From the NCBI RefSeq assembly GCF_011758765.1, contig NZ_JAANOU010000001.1, positions 1,798,001-1,862,000 of the forward strand: a stretch of 64,000 nt of DNA, read 5' to 3'. Below, piece by piece: positions 29,444 through 37,444 of this stretch (its first letter is position 1; the number at the start of each line of letters is the position of its first letter). A program made the position numbers and the translations under genes. A model generated the notes under the pieces. That model ran no database searches and had not been told where the DNA came from. It worked only from the letters and a program-made list of their open reading frames with translations. Origin of the DNA: Amycolatopsis viridis. GTDB taxonomy: Bacteria > Actinomycetota > Actinomycetes > Mycobacteriales > Pseudonocardiaceae.

Positions 29444-31153
29444 TCACCCGGCCTGCTCCAGCGACACGGCCGTGGTGACCCGTTCCAGCCAGCCCCGCCA
29501 CGGCCCGGCGCCGTGCGCGGGCTCGGACCACGGCACGGCGGTGCGCACCAGCCGCACGCCGGGACGGGTGAGCCAGCGCAACAGGATCGACGTCTCCTCG
29601 GCGGGCGCGCCGAACAGCGGGCCGGCGCCGGGTTCGACCGTCTCGGCGGCGGCGACGAGCTGCTCGACCACCGGCATCGGTGGCACGCCGCGGCGCGCCA
29701 CGCCGGCGGAGGCGAGCCTGCCGTGCCGGATGACCGCGAACTCCCAGCCGCGGTTGCCGTCCGGGGCGGCGGCGACCAGTTCCGGGATGGCGGCCAGCGA
29801 GGACAGCCGGTGCGCCCGGTCCACGGCCCGCACCAGGACGGCGAGCTCGTCCCGCCGCCGTGCGGCCTGCTCGAAGTGCTCGGCTCCGGCCAGCTCGTCG
29901 AGCTGGCGTCGCGCGGAGTCCAACGGGCGGGTGCCCCGGCCGGACACCAGGTCGGCGATCGCGCGCACGCCGGGGGAGTACTCCTCGACGGTCTGCCGCC
30001 CCGCGCACGGCGCCCCGCAGCGGCCCAGCTCGGCGAGCGCGCACGCCCGCCCGGTGGGCGAGTGCGCGGGGATCCGCTGGGTGCAGGTGCGCAGGCCCAC
30101 GGCGCTCGCCAGCGCGTCCGCTGCGATCTTCGCCGTCACCTGCGACGAGAAGGGTCCGAGCGCGCCGTCCTTGGGCAGCCGGACCACGGACAGGCGCGGG
30201 AACGCTTCGTCGGTCAGCACGATCCACCACGACTTGCGCGGGTTCTTCGAGCGCCGGTTGTAGGACGGGCGGTGCGCGGCGAGCAGCCGCAGCTCCCGCA
30301 CCTGGGCTTCCAGCGCGTGACTGCACTCGATCCCGTCGACCCGCTCGGCGAGCGCGACCATCTCGCGGATCCGGCCGCGGCTCTCCGAGCCGGTGAAGTA
30401 CTGGCGCACGCGGCGCCGCAGGTTGCTCGCGGTGCCCACGTACAGCACTTCGTCGCCCGGTCCGCGGAACAGGTAGACGCCCGGGCGTTCCGGCAGGTGG
30501 GCCGCCAGGCCGCGCTTGCGGCGCTGGGCGGGCGTCACCTCGGGCAGGTAGTCGAGCAGCTCCTCCAGCGAGTGCACGCCGACGTTGCCGACCCGTTCCA
30601 GCAGCGCGTGCAGCACGTGCACGGTGGCGCGGGCGTCTTCCAGTGCGCGGTGGTTCGGCGTGACCGGCGAGCCGAACAACGCCGCCAGGGCGGATAGCCG
30701 GAAACTCGGGCTGTCCTGCCGGGTGAGCACCCGGCGTGCGAGCCGCACCGTGCACACCACCGCCGGTCTGGGCCACGGGTAGCCGTGGTGCAGGCAGGCC
30801 GCGCGCAGGAAGGACGTGTCGAACGGTGCGTTGTGCGCAACGAGCACGGCGCCGCTCGCGAACTCCAGGAACGCGGGCAGCACCCGTTCGATCCGCGGCG
30901 CGTCGTGCACCATTGCCGACGTGATGCCGGTCAGCGCGACGATCTGCGGTGGGATGGGCGTGCCGGGATCGACGAGGGTGGCGAACTCACCCAGCACCTC
31001 GCCACCGCGGACCTTCACCGCGCCGATCTCGGTGATGCCGTCCGGCCCCGGCTTGGTCCCGGTGGTCTCCAGGTCGACGACGACGAACGTGGTGTCCCGC
31101 AGCGGCGTGCCGAGTTCGTCGAAGGTCAGTTGCGCGCCGTCCGGCAGTTGCAT
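29444..31153 (-). CDS. DEDD exonuclease fused to a GIY-YIG (UvrC-like) endonuclease domain
   Basis: 569 aa. The N-terminal DnaQ-like 3'-5' exonuclease (about 18-180) shows VVDLETTGTKPG, NAPFDTSFL and HRALEDARATVHVL with the DEDDh residues. A GIY-YIG domain lies near 210-290 (PGVYLFRGPGDEVLYVGTA, then LRRRVRQYFTG), followed by a UvrC-like cysteine region near 375-400 (CALAELGRCGAPC). It resembles Rv2191. A role in DNA repair is likely but unproven. ATG 31153 is chosen because TAGGGT lies 7 nt upstream; a GTG three codons earlier is less favoured. Confidence 0.9.
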   Translation of the reverse strand: MQLPDGAQLTFDELGTPLRDTTFVVVDLETTGTKPGPDGITEIGAVKVRGGEVLGEFATLVDPGTPIPPQIVALTGITSAMVHDAPRIERVLPAFLEFASGAVLVAHNAPFDTSFLRAACLHHGYPWPRPAVVCTVRLARRVLTRQDSPSFRLSALAALFGSPVTPNHRALEDARATVHVLHALLERVGNVGVHSLEELLDYLPEVTPAQRRKRGLAAHLPERPGVYLFRGPGDEVLYVGTASNLRRRVRQYFTGSESRGRIREMVALAERVDGIECSHALEAQVRELRLLAAHRPSYNRRSKNPRKSWWIVLTDEAFPRLSVVRLPKDGALGPFSSQVTAKIAADALASAVGLRTCTQRIPAHSPTGRACALAELGRCGAPCAGRQTVEEYSPGVRAIADLVSGRGTRPLDSARRQLDELAGAEHFEQAARRRDELAVLVRAVDRAHRLSSLAAIPELVAAAPDGNRGWEFAVIRHGRLASAGVARRGVPPMPVVEQLVAAAETVEPGAGPLFGAPAEETSILLRWLTRPGVRLVRTAVPWSEPAHGAGPWRGWLERVTTAVSLEQAG

Positions 31154-31160
31154 GATCGGC

Positions 31161-31166
31161 ACCCTA
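31161..31166 (-). promoter_or_regulatory. Predicted -10 hexamer of the DEDD/GIY-YIG nuclease gene
   Basis: TAGGGT on the minus strand, 7 nt before ATG 31153; it decides that start. Confidence 0.5.
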
Positions 31167-31224
31167 AGGAGGGGGACCGACAATCCGGATCACGCCGAGA
31201 CGGGTGATCGTTACCGAAGCGGAC

Positions 31225-31230
31225 TACCCT
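31225..31230 (+). promoter_or_regulatory. Predicted -10 hexamer of the NYN-domain gene
   Basis: TACCCT, 6 nt before ATG 31237; the same hexamer and spacing occur before hisD. It favours ATG 31237 over GTG 31204. Confidence 0.5.
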
Positions 31231-31236
31231 GAACGG

Positions 31237-32607
31237 ATGTTTCCTTCAGTGCCCGCCGAAGAGCCCGAAGACCCCGGTCTCCGGGACACCTCGGCGAGCG
31301 CGCGCCCGGAGCCGGACGGCAAGTCGGTGACCTGGCGCGATCTGCCCGAGCCGGTCCGCGGACGGCTCGCCGAGCTCGCCGCCGAGGCACTGGGGAAGAT
31401 CCCGCGCATCGACATTCCGCAGCAGCTGCGTCCGGTGGCGAAGTTCGCGCCGGCGAAGCGGGCGAAGCTGGGCGCTGCGGCGTTGCTCACCACCCTGGAG
31501 GACTCGACGGCCTTCCGCACCGCGGTCCTGGAGTGGGTGCGCGAGTACCGCCCGGACGTGCTCGACCCGAACGATCCGGACCCGGTGGCCGCGGCCGTGG
31601 CGGCCGTCCTGCTGGGTGAGGCCAGCGCGGCGACCCGCGTGCGGCTGGTGGTCAAGAACGCGGCGGAGACGGCGTTGCGGGCTGAGCGCGACGCTGCCGT
31701 GGCACGCAGCCAGCGCCTGGAGGCGGAGCTCGCGCGGGTGCGCGACGAGCTGGCGGCCGCCCTGGACGCGGTCGACGGCGCGCGCCGGGAGCGGGAGGAG
31801 GAGCTGACCAGGCTCCGCAACCGGCTGCGCGCCCAGGGCACCCAGCTGCGGCAGGCCCAGGACGAGGCGGAGGAGGCACGTGAGCTGCTGACGCAGGCTG
31901 ACGCGCGCCGGGAGCAGGAGGTGGCCGCGGTGACCGCGCAGCTGGAGCGTGAGCGCCAGCGCGTGGCGGCCGAGCGGGCCCGGGCGGACCGCGCGGCGGC
32001 CGACGCGGAGATCGCGCGCCAGTCCGCGAAGGAGGCCCGTGCCGCCGACGAGGTGCGGCTGTCCCTCCTGGTGGAGACCCTGCACGGCGCGGTCGCGGGG
32101 CTGCGCCGGGAGCTCGCGCTGGACACCAGCTCGCGCCGGCCCGCGGACACCGTCGCCGGCGCTGCACCGGGCACCGGCGCGGGGCGGCAGGTGCGGGACC
32201 CGGTGGTGCTGGACCGGCTGCTCGCGCTGCCCGCGGTCCACCTGATCGTCGACGGGTACAACGTCACGAAGACCGGTTACCCGGAGCTCGCGCTGGCCGA
32301 TCAGCGCAACCGTCTGGTGCAGCAACTGGGTGCGCTGGCGGCGCGCACGGGCGCGGAGGTCACGGTGGTGTTCGACGGCGCCGAGGTGCTGTCCGTGCCG
32401 ACGGTGAGCGCCCGCGGGGTCCGCGTGCTGTTCTCGGACCCGGGCGTGATCGCGGACGACGTGATCCGCTCGCTGGTCTCGGCCGAGCCCCAGGGGCGGC
32501 CGCTGGTCGTCGCCTCCAGCGACCGTGCGGTGGCCGATTCCGTTCGCCGAGCGGGCGCGCACCCGGTCGCATCGGCGGTGCTGCTGGCCCGGCTGGGGCG
32601 GGTCTGA
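31237..32607 (+). CDS. NYN-domain (YacP-like) predicted RNase with long coiled coil
   Basis: 456 aa. An N-terminal domain (about 25-130: SVTWRDLPEPVRGRLAELAA, FAPAKRAKLG) is followed by a coiled coil of about 140 residues rich in Arg, Glu and Ala (about 145-290). The C-terminal NYN/PIN-like nuclease domain runs from about 325, with LIVDGYNVTKTGYPEL, VVFDGAEV and FSDPGVIADDVI carrying the acidic catalytic residues. YacP/Rae1-type proteins cut mRNA on the ribosome in Bacillus; the same role here is an inference. Divergent from the nuclease gene. Confidence 0.88.
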   Translation: MFPSVPAEEPEDPGLRDTSASARPEPDGKSVTWRDLPEPVRGRLAELAAEALGKIPRIDIPQQLRPVAKFAPAKRAKLGAAALLTTLEDSTAFRTAVLEWVREYRPDVLDPNDPDPVAAAVAAVLLGEASAATRVRLVVKNAAETALRAERDAAVARSQRLEAELARVRDELAAALDAVDGARREREEELTRLRNRLRAQGTQLRQAQDEAEEARELLTQADARREQEVAAVTAQLERERQRVAAERARADRAAADAEIARQSAKEARAADEVRLSLLVETLHGAVAGLRRELALDTSSRRPADTVAGAAPGTGAGRQVRDPVVLDRLLALPAVHLIVDGYNVTKTGYPELALADQRNRLVQQLGALAARTGAEVTVVFDGAEVLSVPTVSARGVRVLFSDPGVIADDVIRSLVSAEPQGRPLVVASSDRAVADSVRRAGAHPVASAVLLARLGRV

Positions 32608-32741
32608 GGACTTTTTCCGCCACATTTCTCCTGGTCAGCGGGTTTTTTGTGCACGGTTGGTCCATTCGTTCGATACGCGGTCCCGAAATTGTCGGTGGTC
32701 GCTCGTAACGTGCATCCCAGCAAGACTCGAGGAGGCTGGAA

Positions 32742-32972
32742 ATGACCGACCACACCGTCATCATCGACTGCAACCGGTGCACTCTGCGGGGCCGCGCGTG
32801 CGGCGAGTGCGTGCTGAGCGTCATGGTCGACGCACCGCCCGTCGTCGAACTGGACAGCGAGGAGCTGGCCGCGGTCCAGCTCCTCAGTGAGGCCGGACTG
32901 GTCCCCCCGCCGCGGGTGATCTCGCGAGGGCGCCGCCCGCACGTCCGGCTGCCGGAACGCCGAGCGGGCTGA
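32742..32972 (+). CDS. Small cysteine-rich conserved protein (76 aa)
   Basis: Begins MTDHTVIIDCNRCTLRGRAC and carries four cysteines in 14 residues (CNRC and CGEC, positions 10-24), a plausible zinc knuckle, then a basic C-terminus. ATG 32742 has a good GAGGAGG about 8 nt upstream. As I recall, similar short proteins are common in actinobacteria just upstream of the NlpC/P60-pimB genes. Function unknown. The 3-kb scar downstream would have separated it from those neighbours. Confidence 0.75.
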   Translation: MTDHTVIIDCNRCTLRGRACGECVLSVMVDAPPVVELDSEELAAVQLLSEAGLVPPPRVISRGRRPHVRLPERRAG

Positions 32973-33579
32973 CAGTCCCTCGCGTGCGGCCCGCACCGGT
33001 CCGGTTCCCGGCGCGCGCGGGCGATGCCGTCGCCAGGGCGGTTCCCGGCGCCGGTCGGCTCGAGCACCTCGATCGGGCGCCTTGATCGGGTACTGCGGTA
33101 GGGCACTGCGGTCGTGCACTGCGGTGGGGCACTGCGGTGGGGCACAGAGGTGGGCCGGGTACGGCGGGCGCGAAGCCGTCGCGGCACGGGTTCCGGAGCT
33201 CGTCCAAGTGGATGTGACGAGAGCTGGGCCGGGGTCGTGGCGCTGTCCGCGGAGCTGGCGGGCCGTACGCCGCCCGTCCACCCGCCGGTGGTTGTCCACG
33301 ACGCGCTCCGAGCGGACGTCGGTGGTGGCGCGCGGATTTCCGGCGCCAACAGCGTTGCTCGTCCCAGCTCAGGGACGAGCTTCTGTCGCCTGTCTCGGAC
33401 AGGGGACCACCGCCTTGCCAGTGATGGGACCGCCTTGCGATGGCAGTAGTCACCGCCGACCGGGACCGGTGCCGGGCCGCGAAAATCTTCGTCGAGGTCG
33501 AGTTTGCCGCCAGGACGCGACATCACCAACGAGCCCTGCCGTCGAAAAATGCGCAGGGGTGGACCGTCGCCGCTACCTC
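32973..33579. other. Intergenic stretch without a supported gene
   Basis: About 600 bp with no convincing coding frame on either strand. It holds five 13-nt tandem repeats (33086-33150). From about 33360 onward the base composition looks less GC-rich than neighbouring genes, marking the approach to the mobile-element scar. Confidence 0.6.
33086..33150. repeat. Five tandem 13-nt repeats
   Basis: Units at 33086, 33099, 33112, 33125 and 33138, consensus TGGGGCACTGCGG, with one to three changes in the outer copies. Not coding. Possible slippage product or protein-binding array. Confidence 0.75.
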
Positions 33580-34344
33580 CTACAAACTGGCCAGGATCGC
33601 GGTCGCACGGCGGGCGGTGTCCGGATCGGGGTGCCGGGTCGCCAGCTGGAGCAACTCACGTGCCCCTGCCCGATCGCCCTCCTCCAGTAGGATTTCCGCC
33701 AGCACGTAGGCGGAGACCGGCGCGTACACGTCGTGCCCTGACCGCACCGCGAACCACAGCGGGGCCTTCGCGGTGTCGTAGGCGCCCTCGGTCGCCATCG
33801 CCGCACCCAACGTACAGCCCGCGTACGGGGCGAATTCGGCATCCCCGGTCGCCATGCAGCGCTCGAAGGCCACTGCGGCCCCGGACAGATCACCGGCTGC
33901 TTGCAGGTGGAGGCCTTCGGTGAAGGCGGCTTCGGCCGCGCCCATCCCGGCCAACAGCTCGGCCTGTGCGTCGCCGAGCGACTTGAGCGCCTCCCTGGCC
34001 AGGGTCGCGGTCTCCTCATCCGAACAGTGAGTGGCGACCTCGAACATCTGCGCCGCTCCCGTCAGTTCGCCGTGCTGTCGGTACAGCGACGCCAGCGCGA
34101 ACGCGGCCTGGCCGCCGTGGTACTGGCCCCCGAACTCGATCGCAAACTTGAACGCGCCCTCGGCCATAGCCGGATCGCTGTCCGCCACCAGCCGGCCCAA
34201 CGCGTTCGCAGCCTGTGGCGCGATCTCTGGGTCAGCGGACTCGACCGCCTTCACCAAGACGTTCTGGGCGCCCGGCACGTCTCCGGAGGCCGCCAGACGC
34301 AAGCCCATGTCGAGCAGGTGCCGGGGTGAACCGAAGTCGATCAT
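33580..34344 (-). CDS. Tetratricopeptide/Sel1-like repeat protein
   Basis: 254 aa of helical repeats with spaced Ala/Gly/Leu patterns typical of TPR folds: GDVPGAQNVLVKAVESADPE (about 22-41), GQAAFALASLYRQHGELTGA (about 78-97) and YVLAEILLEEGDRAGARELL (near the C-terminus). No signal peptide or enzyme motif. ATG 34344 gives the most regular product; no good ribosome site is visible. It lies inside a region of degenerate genes, and its codon use looks less biased than core genes nearby, so it may be cargo of the lost element. Partner and function unknown. Confidence 0.65.
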   Translation of the reverse strand: MIDFGSPRHLLDMGLRLAASGDVPGAQNVLVKAVESADPEIAPQAANALGRLVADSDPAMAEGAFKFAIEFGGQYHGGQAAFALASLYRQHGELTGAAQMFEVATHCSDEETATLAREALKSLGDAQAELLAGMGAAEAAFTEGLHLQAAGDLSGAAVAFERCMATGDAEFAPYAGCTLGAAMATEGAYDTAKAPLWFAVRSGHDVYAPVSAYVLAEILLEEGDRAGARELLQLATRHPDPDTARRATAILASL

Positions 34345-34613
34345 CAGTGCCCTGTCGTCCGGAGGGAAGGGATGTGACACCTGCTTGAGGGGCCGCGGCC
34401 TGTAGACAGCCGAGTTCGTTGGTGTTCGCTTCGGGCGCGACGCGCCCGGCGAACGACTTCGGGTTCCGGCCCGGTGAAGCGGCACACGAGCAGCATGGTG
34501 CAAGGGTGCCACGCTGGCTTGCCGGCTCGAGGCCGACCTCCTGATCTGCCGGTGCCGGACCGCTCCTGCCGCATGGAGAGCGTGTCGTTGGTGGGCGACG
34601 TGCCGGTGAGCAT

Positions 34614-34984
34614 GGGATGCCCCACTGCGTGGGCGTAGCGTTCGGCTGCTTTCACGCTGATGCCGAACAGATCGCACAGGCGACGGACGTCTCCTTGTGC
34701 CGCGCTGGCTTCGTCGAGGATCCGATCTTCGCGAACGGCTTGAAGGGACAGACCGAGAGTCGTGTTGATCCAGCTGTGGCTGACTTGAGTCAAGCGGACG
34801 GCGGTCTTGGTGTTGATGAGGAGATGGGGTTGGCGGTGGCAGGCCACCGGCGAGCTCGGTGATCGAGCCAGGCCGCGAGCGGCGCACGCACCGGCGGCCA
34901 GCAGGACGACGCGGCGTGGGATGGGCCCGGCAGGCTGAGTACAACCCGCTTGCCAGGGACACTGGCAGCGTTGACCCGGGACAA
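34614..34984 (-). pseudogene. Degenerate site-specific integrase (C-terminal part, frameshifted)
   Basis: Read leftward, the protein continues through alternating frames: RVNAASVPGKRVVLSLPG (about 34978-34925), RRVVLLAAGACA (about 34916-34881), PLAAWLDHRARRWPATANP (34882-34826), then HLLINTKTAVRLTQVSHSWI and REDRILDEASAAQGDVRRLC to about 34614. Together these resemble the C-terminus of large actinobacterial tyrosine-recombinase-like integrases (HLLIN, REDRIL, DVRRLCDLFG, ERYAHAVGH). At least three frame changes and the absence of the N-terminal and central domains make it non-functional. Family assignment is from memory of such proteins. Confidence 0.65.
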
Positions 34985-34992
34985 CCGGGAGT

Positions 34993-35733
34993 TTGAGCAT
35001 CACGAGCCGAGAGAGCGACGCCCGACCAGCGCGAACTCGACCGACCGGCACGACTGACGTCGGTGAGCGGCTCACGGCGGCCCTGGCCGCGACATGGCGC
35101 GCGATTCAGACCCGCCATCCCGACGTGCCGCCGACCGTGCTCACGCTCGGCGCCTCCCAGGCCACCCAGCTGTGCTGAATGCCCGAGAACCGGTGGCCGG
35201 CCGATCTAGAGATCGTGGCGCGCGGGCACCGCCTGGTGGCCAGCCACGAGGTGCTGCGCCACGGCGCTGAGGGAGCTCTGCAGGCACTGCTGCACGCGGC
35301 CGCGCACGGCCTGGCCGCCGCACGGGGCATCACCGACACGTCGCGGCGCGGCCGATACCACAACAATCGGTTCGTCGCGCTGGCCGAGGAACTCGGGCTC
35401 GAAGTGGCCGACGCGGGCAGGCCGGGCTGGGCGGTCACCACCGTGCCGCCGGCCACCGCCGCCGCGTACACAGCCGAGCTGGACGACCTCTCGCCCGCCC
35501 TGGCTGAGCTGCCGGAACCGCAGCCCTACCGGCCACCGGCCGAAGCGCAGCACAGCCGAGGCAAGTTGCGCGCCGTCGTGCCCGCAACCGCTGCCGATCT
35601 GGGCCGGCCCTGCACTGCCAACGAGCGCGGCGCGGCTGTCGCCGGTGCGCGACCAGACCGTGGGCGGCGGCCGGGAAAGCGGGCCATCCCGCGGAACCTG
35701 CTGGTCAGGGCGACGAGCGTGTCCCGCGCTTGA
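34993..35733 (+). pseudogene. Broken SprT/zinc-metalloprotease-like gene
   Basis: One reading frame runs from a TTG at 34993 to 35733 but is split by TGA at 35176-35178, immediately followed by ATG 35179. The first part (ERLTAALAATWRAIQTRHPD) and the second (LLHAAAHGLAAARGITDTSR, GRYHNNRFVALAEELGL) together match an actinobacterial plasmid/integrative-element protein family that I recall with HEAAHGLA...DTSRQGRYHN. Here HEAAH is HAAAH, so the catalytic Glu is lost. Nonsense codon plus active-site loss indicate decay, although residues 35179-35733 (184 aa) could still be translated as an inactive protein. Confidence 0.65.
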
Positions 35734-36304
35734 GTTTCGGGCACCGGCCCGGGCCGGACGGGCTCCGCCCGAACCCCGCGGCGGGTGGGAGGGAGCCGCC
35801 CCGGTGCTGGGGTGCAGCTGCGGCGTCCTGCCACCCGGGCGCGGGGCGGTGGCTCAGGCTCGTCGGTCGACACGCCGAAGGCGACAAACGGTCGATTCCG
35901 TCGATAAACGGTAAGTAGTCGTGGTGTCGCCAACTATGGTGTTGGTCACACTCGCCGGGGAACTGCTGGTCCGAACGAGGAAGGAGACGGTTACGGAAAG
36001 TTTTTACCTGATGCCTGGTGGACGCGAAGGCGACTGTTTCGTAACCTGGCCGAGATCTCGCGCCCGGCAGCCGTCGCGCCCGCGGCGGCGACGCGAGATT
36101 GTCGCCGAAGCAGCTTGTCGGGGAGCTGCGCCGGACCCGCGCACGGACCCAGATGCGCTACCCCCTGCGTCTGGAACCTGACGGGATACCGCCGTGAAAC
36201 CGGTTCGGGTGTGTGTGTCCACCCGGATCCGGTGCGGGTGGAGGATTCCCCGGCCTCCCCGCGGTGGCCGGCGGCGACATGAGTGCAAAGGAGACACGCG
36301 CGGC
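35734..36304. other. Non-coding stretch leading to the NlpC/P60 gene
   Basis: No convincing gene on either strand. It contains AAGGAG at 35981 without a sensible start, the GGTTACG/CGTAACC dyad (35989-36046), an ATCTCGCG/CGCGAGAT pair (36055-36062 and 36102-36109), and a 7-bp stem at 36219-36241. It probably combines the right edge of the scar with the long 5' leader of the hydrolase gene. Confidence 0.55.
35989..36046. promoter_or_regulatory. Inverted repeat upstream of the NlpC/P60 gene
   Basis: GGTTACGGAAA (35989-35999) and TTTCGTAACC (36037-36046) form 10-bp arms apart from one extra G, 37 nt apart. It could be a leader hairpin or paired GTTAC-type sites for an OmpR-family regulator such as MtrA, which controls wall hydrolases in actinobacteria. 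Speculative. Confidence 0.35.
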
Positions 36305-37363
36305 GTGCAGTCGCAACCCATCAAGCGCGTGGTCGCAGGAGCCCTCGCCGCCGCCGCGGTACTCGCGGTCGGTGGCTTCCCCACGGCTCCGGCCGGCGCG
36401 GTCCCCCTCCCGGCCCCGCAGCAGCAGCCCGCCAACTCGGCGGACGCCCTCGCGCAGTACCGGCAGCTCGCCACGCAGGCCGAGCAGCTGAACCAGGAGG
36501 CACTGCAGGCGCAGGCCGACCTGGATGCCAAGCAAGCGGACCTGAACCGCGCCAACGCCGACCTCGCGGCCGCCACCACCGCCGGCCAGCAGGCGCTGGC
36601 CGCCAAGAGCCGGTACCAGGGCGTGGTCGACCAGTTCGCGGACGCCTCGTTCGTCGGGGGGGTCCAGTTCAACAAGTTGTCCGCCTTGCTGAACGGCACC
36701 TCTGCCCAGGACTTCCTGGAGCGCTCCTCGGCTCTGGAGGTGCTCGCCGACGAGAAGAACAAGGCGCTCGCCGACTACAACGCGGCGATCCAGGCGGCCG
36801 CGGCGGCGCAGGCCGCGGCGGCCGATGCCCAGGCACGCTCGCAGACGGCCAAGGACGCCGCGGCGGCGCTGCTCAACGACCTGCACGCGCGGCAGGCCGC
36901 GCTGCAGACCCAGCTCGACCAGCTGAACCAGGTGCGGCAGCGGCTCACCGCGTCCGAGCGCGCGTCGCAGAAGGACGTCGGTGGCAGTGCGCCGACCTTG
37001 CCCGCCCCGACGCAGGCCGCGCAGACCGCCATCAACGTCGCGCTGAGCAAGCTCGGCAGCGACTACGTGTGGGGTGCCACCGGGCCCACCACGTTCGATT
37101 GCTCGGGCCTGACGCTCTACGCCTACGGCAAGGCCGGCGTCACGCTGCCGCGTACCAGCCAGTCTCAGGCGACGGTCGGCATGGCCGTGTCCCGGTCCCA
37201 GCTGCAGCCCGGCGACCTGGTGTTCTTCGGCTCGCCGATCCACCACGTCGGGATCTACCTGGGCGACGGCAAGATGGTGCACGCCCCGGAAACCGGGGAC
37301 GTCGTCAAGGTTTCGCCCCTGCAGAACGACTACGTCGGGGCCCGGCGCGTGGCCGTGAACTGA
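36305..37363 (+). CDS. Secreted NlpC/P60 (C40) cell-wall hydrolase with coiled coil
   Basis: 352 aa. Signal peptide at about 1-36 (KRVVAGALAAAAVLAVGG, then APAGA cleavage). An Ala/Gln-rich coiled coil at about 45-225 keeps the enzyme in check or binds divisome partners in RipA-like proteins. The C-terminal NlpC/P60 domain (about 240-352) shows the catalytic Cys in TTFDCSGLTLYAYGKAG and His in SPIHHVGIYLGDGKMVHAP. It corresponds in position to Rv2190c. GTG 36305 is preferred, with GGAG 11 nt upstream. Terminated by a strong hairpin. Cuts peptide stems of peptidoglycan. Confidence 0.9.
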   Translation: MQSQPIKRVVAGALAAAAVLAVGGFPTAPAGAVPLPAPQQQPANSADALAQYRQLATQAEQLNQEALQAQADLDAKQADLNRANADLAAATTAGQQALAAKSRYQGVVDQFADASFVGGVQFNKLSALLNGTSAQDFLERSSALEVLADEKNKALADYNAAIQAAAAAQAAAADAQARSQTAKDAAAALLNDLHARQAALQTQLDQLNQVRQRLTASERASQKDVGGSAPTLPAPTQAAQTAINVALSKLGSDYVWGATGPTTFDCSGLTLYAYGKAGVTLPRTSQSQATVGMAVSRSQLQPGDLVFFGSPIHHVGIYLGDGKMVHAPETGDVVKVSPLQNDYVGARRVAVN

Positions 37364-37381
37364 GTCCGCGCAGCACGTTTC

Positions 37382-37416
37382 GGGGGCGGTACCGGCCGGC
37401 AGCCGGTGCCGCCCCC
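37382..37416 (+). terminator. Intrinsic terminator after the NlpC/P60 gene
   Basis: 15-bp stem with one G-T pair (37382-37396 with 37402-37416), loop CGGCA, followed by AGCTTTT, one of the few in this window with a T-run. Confidence 0.85.
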
Positions 37417-37432
37417 AGCTTTTCCGCCCTAG

Positions 37433-37438
37433 TAGTCT
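37433..37438 (+). promoter_or_regulatory. Predicted -10 hexamer of pimB
   Basis: TAGTCT, 6 nt before GTG 37445; leaderless-type start. Confidence 0.5.
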
Positions 37439-37444
37439 CCAGCC

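Noticed and set aside
33580-35118. Extended frame upstream of the TPR protein (512 codons)
   Set aside because: Sequence before ATG 34344 is Arg/Ser/Pro-rich without repeats and overlaps the integrase remnant in another frame.
35921-36181. Possible 86-aa gene
   Set aside because: No ribosome site, no recognisable domain, low-complexity Arg-rich second half, and it overlaps the structured leader.
36100-36304. ydaO-type c-di-AMP riboswitch before the NlpC/P60 gene
   Set aside because: The conserved riboswitch core segments I remember for actinobacterial wall-hydrolase leaders are not seen; only short unrelated stems are present.
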